Below, piece after piece: positions 5,193 through 5,512 of a stretch of 5,512 bases of DNA. Location of the stretch: assembly GCA_913009915.1 (NCBI GenBank), contig CAJVYZ010000219.1, positions 1 to 5,512 of the forward strand. Direction: 5' to 3'. This DNA comes from an uncultured Gemmatimonadota bacterium (GTDB lineage Bacteria > Gemmatimonadota > Gemmatimonadetes > Gemmatimonadales > GWC2-71-9). The notes under the pieces are model-generated. The model made no database searches. It was not told the origin of the DNA and saw only the letters and a list, made by a program, of their open reading frames with translations. Both the position numbers and the translations under genes were made by a program. Every line of letters starts with the position of its first letter. Position 1 is the first letter of the stretch.

Positions 5193-5302
5193 ATGAATAA
5201 TGAATGCCACGGGAATGGTGAATGATGAGTTGCTTCCGGCGATCGGACTTCACTTCACTATTCACTGGCAGTCACCATTCGTGGCATTCGTGGCATTCAT
5301 CA
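5193..5302. repeat. Palindromic repeat element E (GAATGCCAC family)
   Basis: Left arm 5202-5221 (GAATGCCAC, 2-base bulge, GAATGGTGA) pairs with 5272-5289 for 18 base pairs around a 50-base loop that holds a small TCCG/CGGA hairpin (5235-5238, 5244-5247). The right arm has a tandem duplication of the 9-base unit CGTGGCATT (5280-5288, 5289-5297). It aligns with element C over more than 30 bases. It sits about 15 bases upstream of the transporter start, so it forms most of that gene's leader. Unlike element C, its internal GAATAGTGA does not end an evident gene. Confidence 0.85.
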
Positions 5303-5426
5303 TCTGGCATGGGCAGCTCGGCCGTCGGAATCCCGTTCTAGTTAACGTCCCGCGGCGAGATTGTCGAGACGGTTGCTGAGGGGACGATTCCACGCAACCT
5401 TGTTTGACATCTCCAGCCCATGTGCC

Positions 5427-5432
5427 AGAGGA
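5427..5432 (+). promoter_or_regulatory. Ribosome binding site of the cupin-like gene
   Basis: AGAGGA, 8 bases before the ATG at 5441. It favours that start over the in-frame ATG at 5420, which has no such signal. Confidence 0.5.
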
Positions 5433-5440
5433 ATCCCATC

Positions 5441-5512
5441 ATGCCCCGACTCATCCAGCAACCGACCGTCATCCCGTGCGTTGGCACCAGGCCCAAGCGG
5501 ATTCAGGAGTTT
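5441..5512 (+). CDS. 5' end of a small cupin-like protein (partial)
   Basis: Only 24 codons are visible before the window ends. The peptide MPRLIQQPTVIPCVGTRPKR then IQEF resembles the start of small single-domain cupins, which typically open with a pattern like PxVIxAxGxxPKxIxEF before the first beta strands. A ribosome binding site (AGAGGA) lies 8 bases upstream. The gene would be divergent from the transporter, with element E in the shared upstream region. The metal-binding cupin motifs lie beyond the window, so the call rests on the N-terminal resemblance alone. A frame on the opposite strand is also fully open here and is the main competitor. Confidence 0.6.
   Translation, partial: MPRLIQQPTVIPCVGTRPKRIQEF

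Noticed and set aside
5361..5410. Promoter candidates (TTGTCG, TTGACA) upstream of the cupin-like gene
   Set aside because: TTGACA at 5404-5409 has no -10 box at proper spacing before the start codon, and the other candidate has no convincing -10 partner.

Overview
The window is bacterial DNA of fairly high GC with compact genes. It reads like an environmental chromosome, possibly Gemmatimonadota. That placement is a weak inference from GC, gene families and simple repeats; no marker gene is present.

Layout. (1) Positions 1-99 (+) hold the last codons of an unrecognised gene, followed by a heptamer repeat (A). (2) Positions 163-543 (+) encode a small VOC/glyoxalase-fold protein, followed by a near-copy of that repeat (B). 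A short coding-like remnant (592-681) and a weak inverted arm (713-741) follow. (3) A minus-strand operon runs from 2257 down to 759: an exported cyclase/kynurenine-formamidase-like hydrolase, a SixA-like histidine phosphatase overlapping it by 4 bases (ATGA), and a previously easy-to-miss 56-residue single-pass membrane protein with a strong ribosome binding site 21 bases after the phosphatase. (4) A palindromic element (C, 2326-2446) separates this operon from a minus-strand M14 zinc peptidase (2414-3460). (5) A heptamer inverted repeat (D, 3463-3657) separates the peptidase from a minus-strand 12-TM sodium:neurotransmitter symporter family (NSS/SNF) transporter (3645-5177). (6) A second member of the palindrome family (E, 5193-5302) lies upstream of the transporter. 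(7) The window ends in the first 24 codons of a plus-strand gene that looks like a small cupin.

The most striking feature is the intergenic DNA. Repeats of two kinds occupy every boundary between apparent transcription units and none lies inside the cyclase-phosphatase-small protein operon. The kinds are heptamer runs (GTGGCNG or GGGCGTR) and a GAATGCCAC/GAATATT palindrome. Four genes end with a TAG stop that lies inside a repeat, so the last few residues are repeat-encoded. Two genes (the peptidase and the transporter) start immediately beside a repeat and have no visible Shine-Dalgarno, while genes with repeat-free leaders have good ones. The heptamer arms are G-rich on opposite strands and fit a G-quadruplex pattern.

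No defence system, transposase, CRISPR, tRNA or rRNA was seen. Functionally the genes are a mix: a transporter for amino acids or similar amines, a peptidase, a hydrolase and a phosphatase. A shared pathway cannot be shown from this window. No gene-free stretch exceeds 300 bases.
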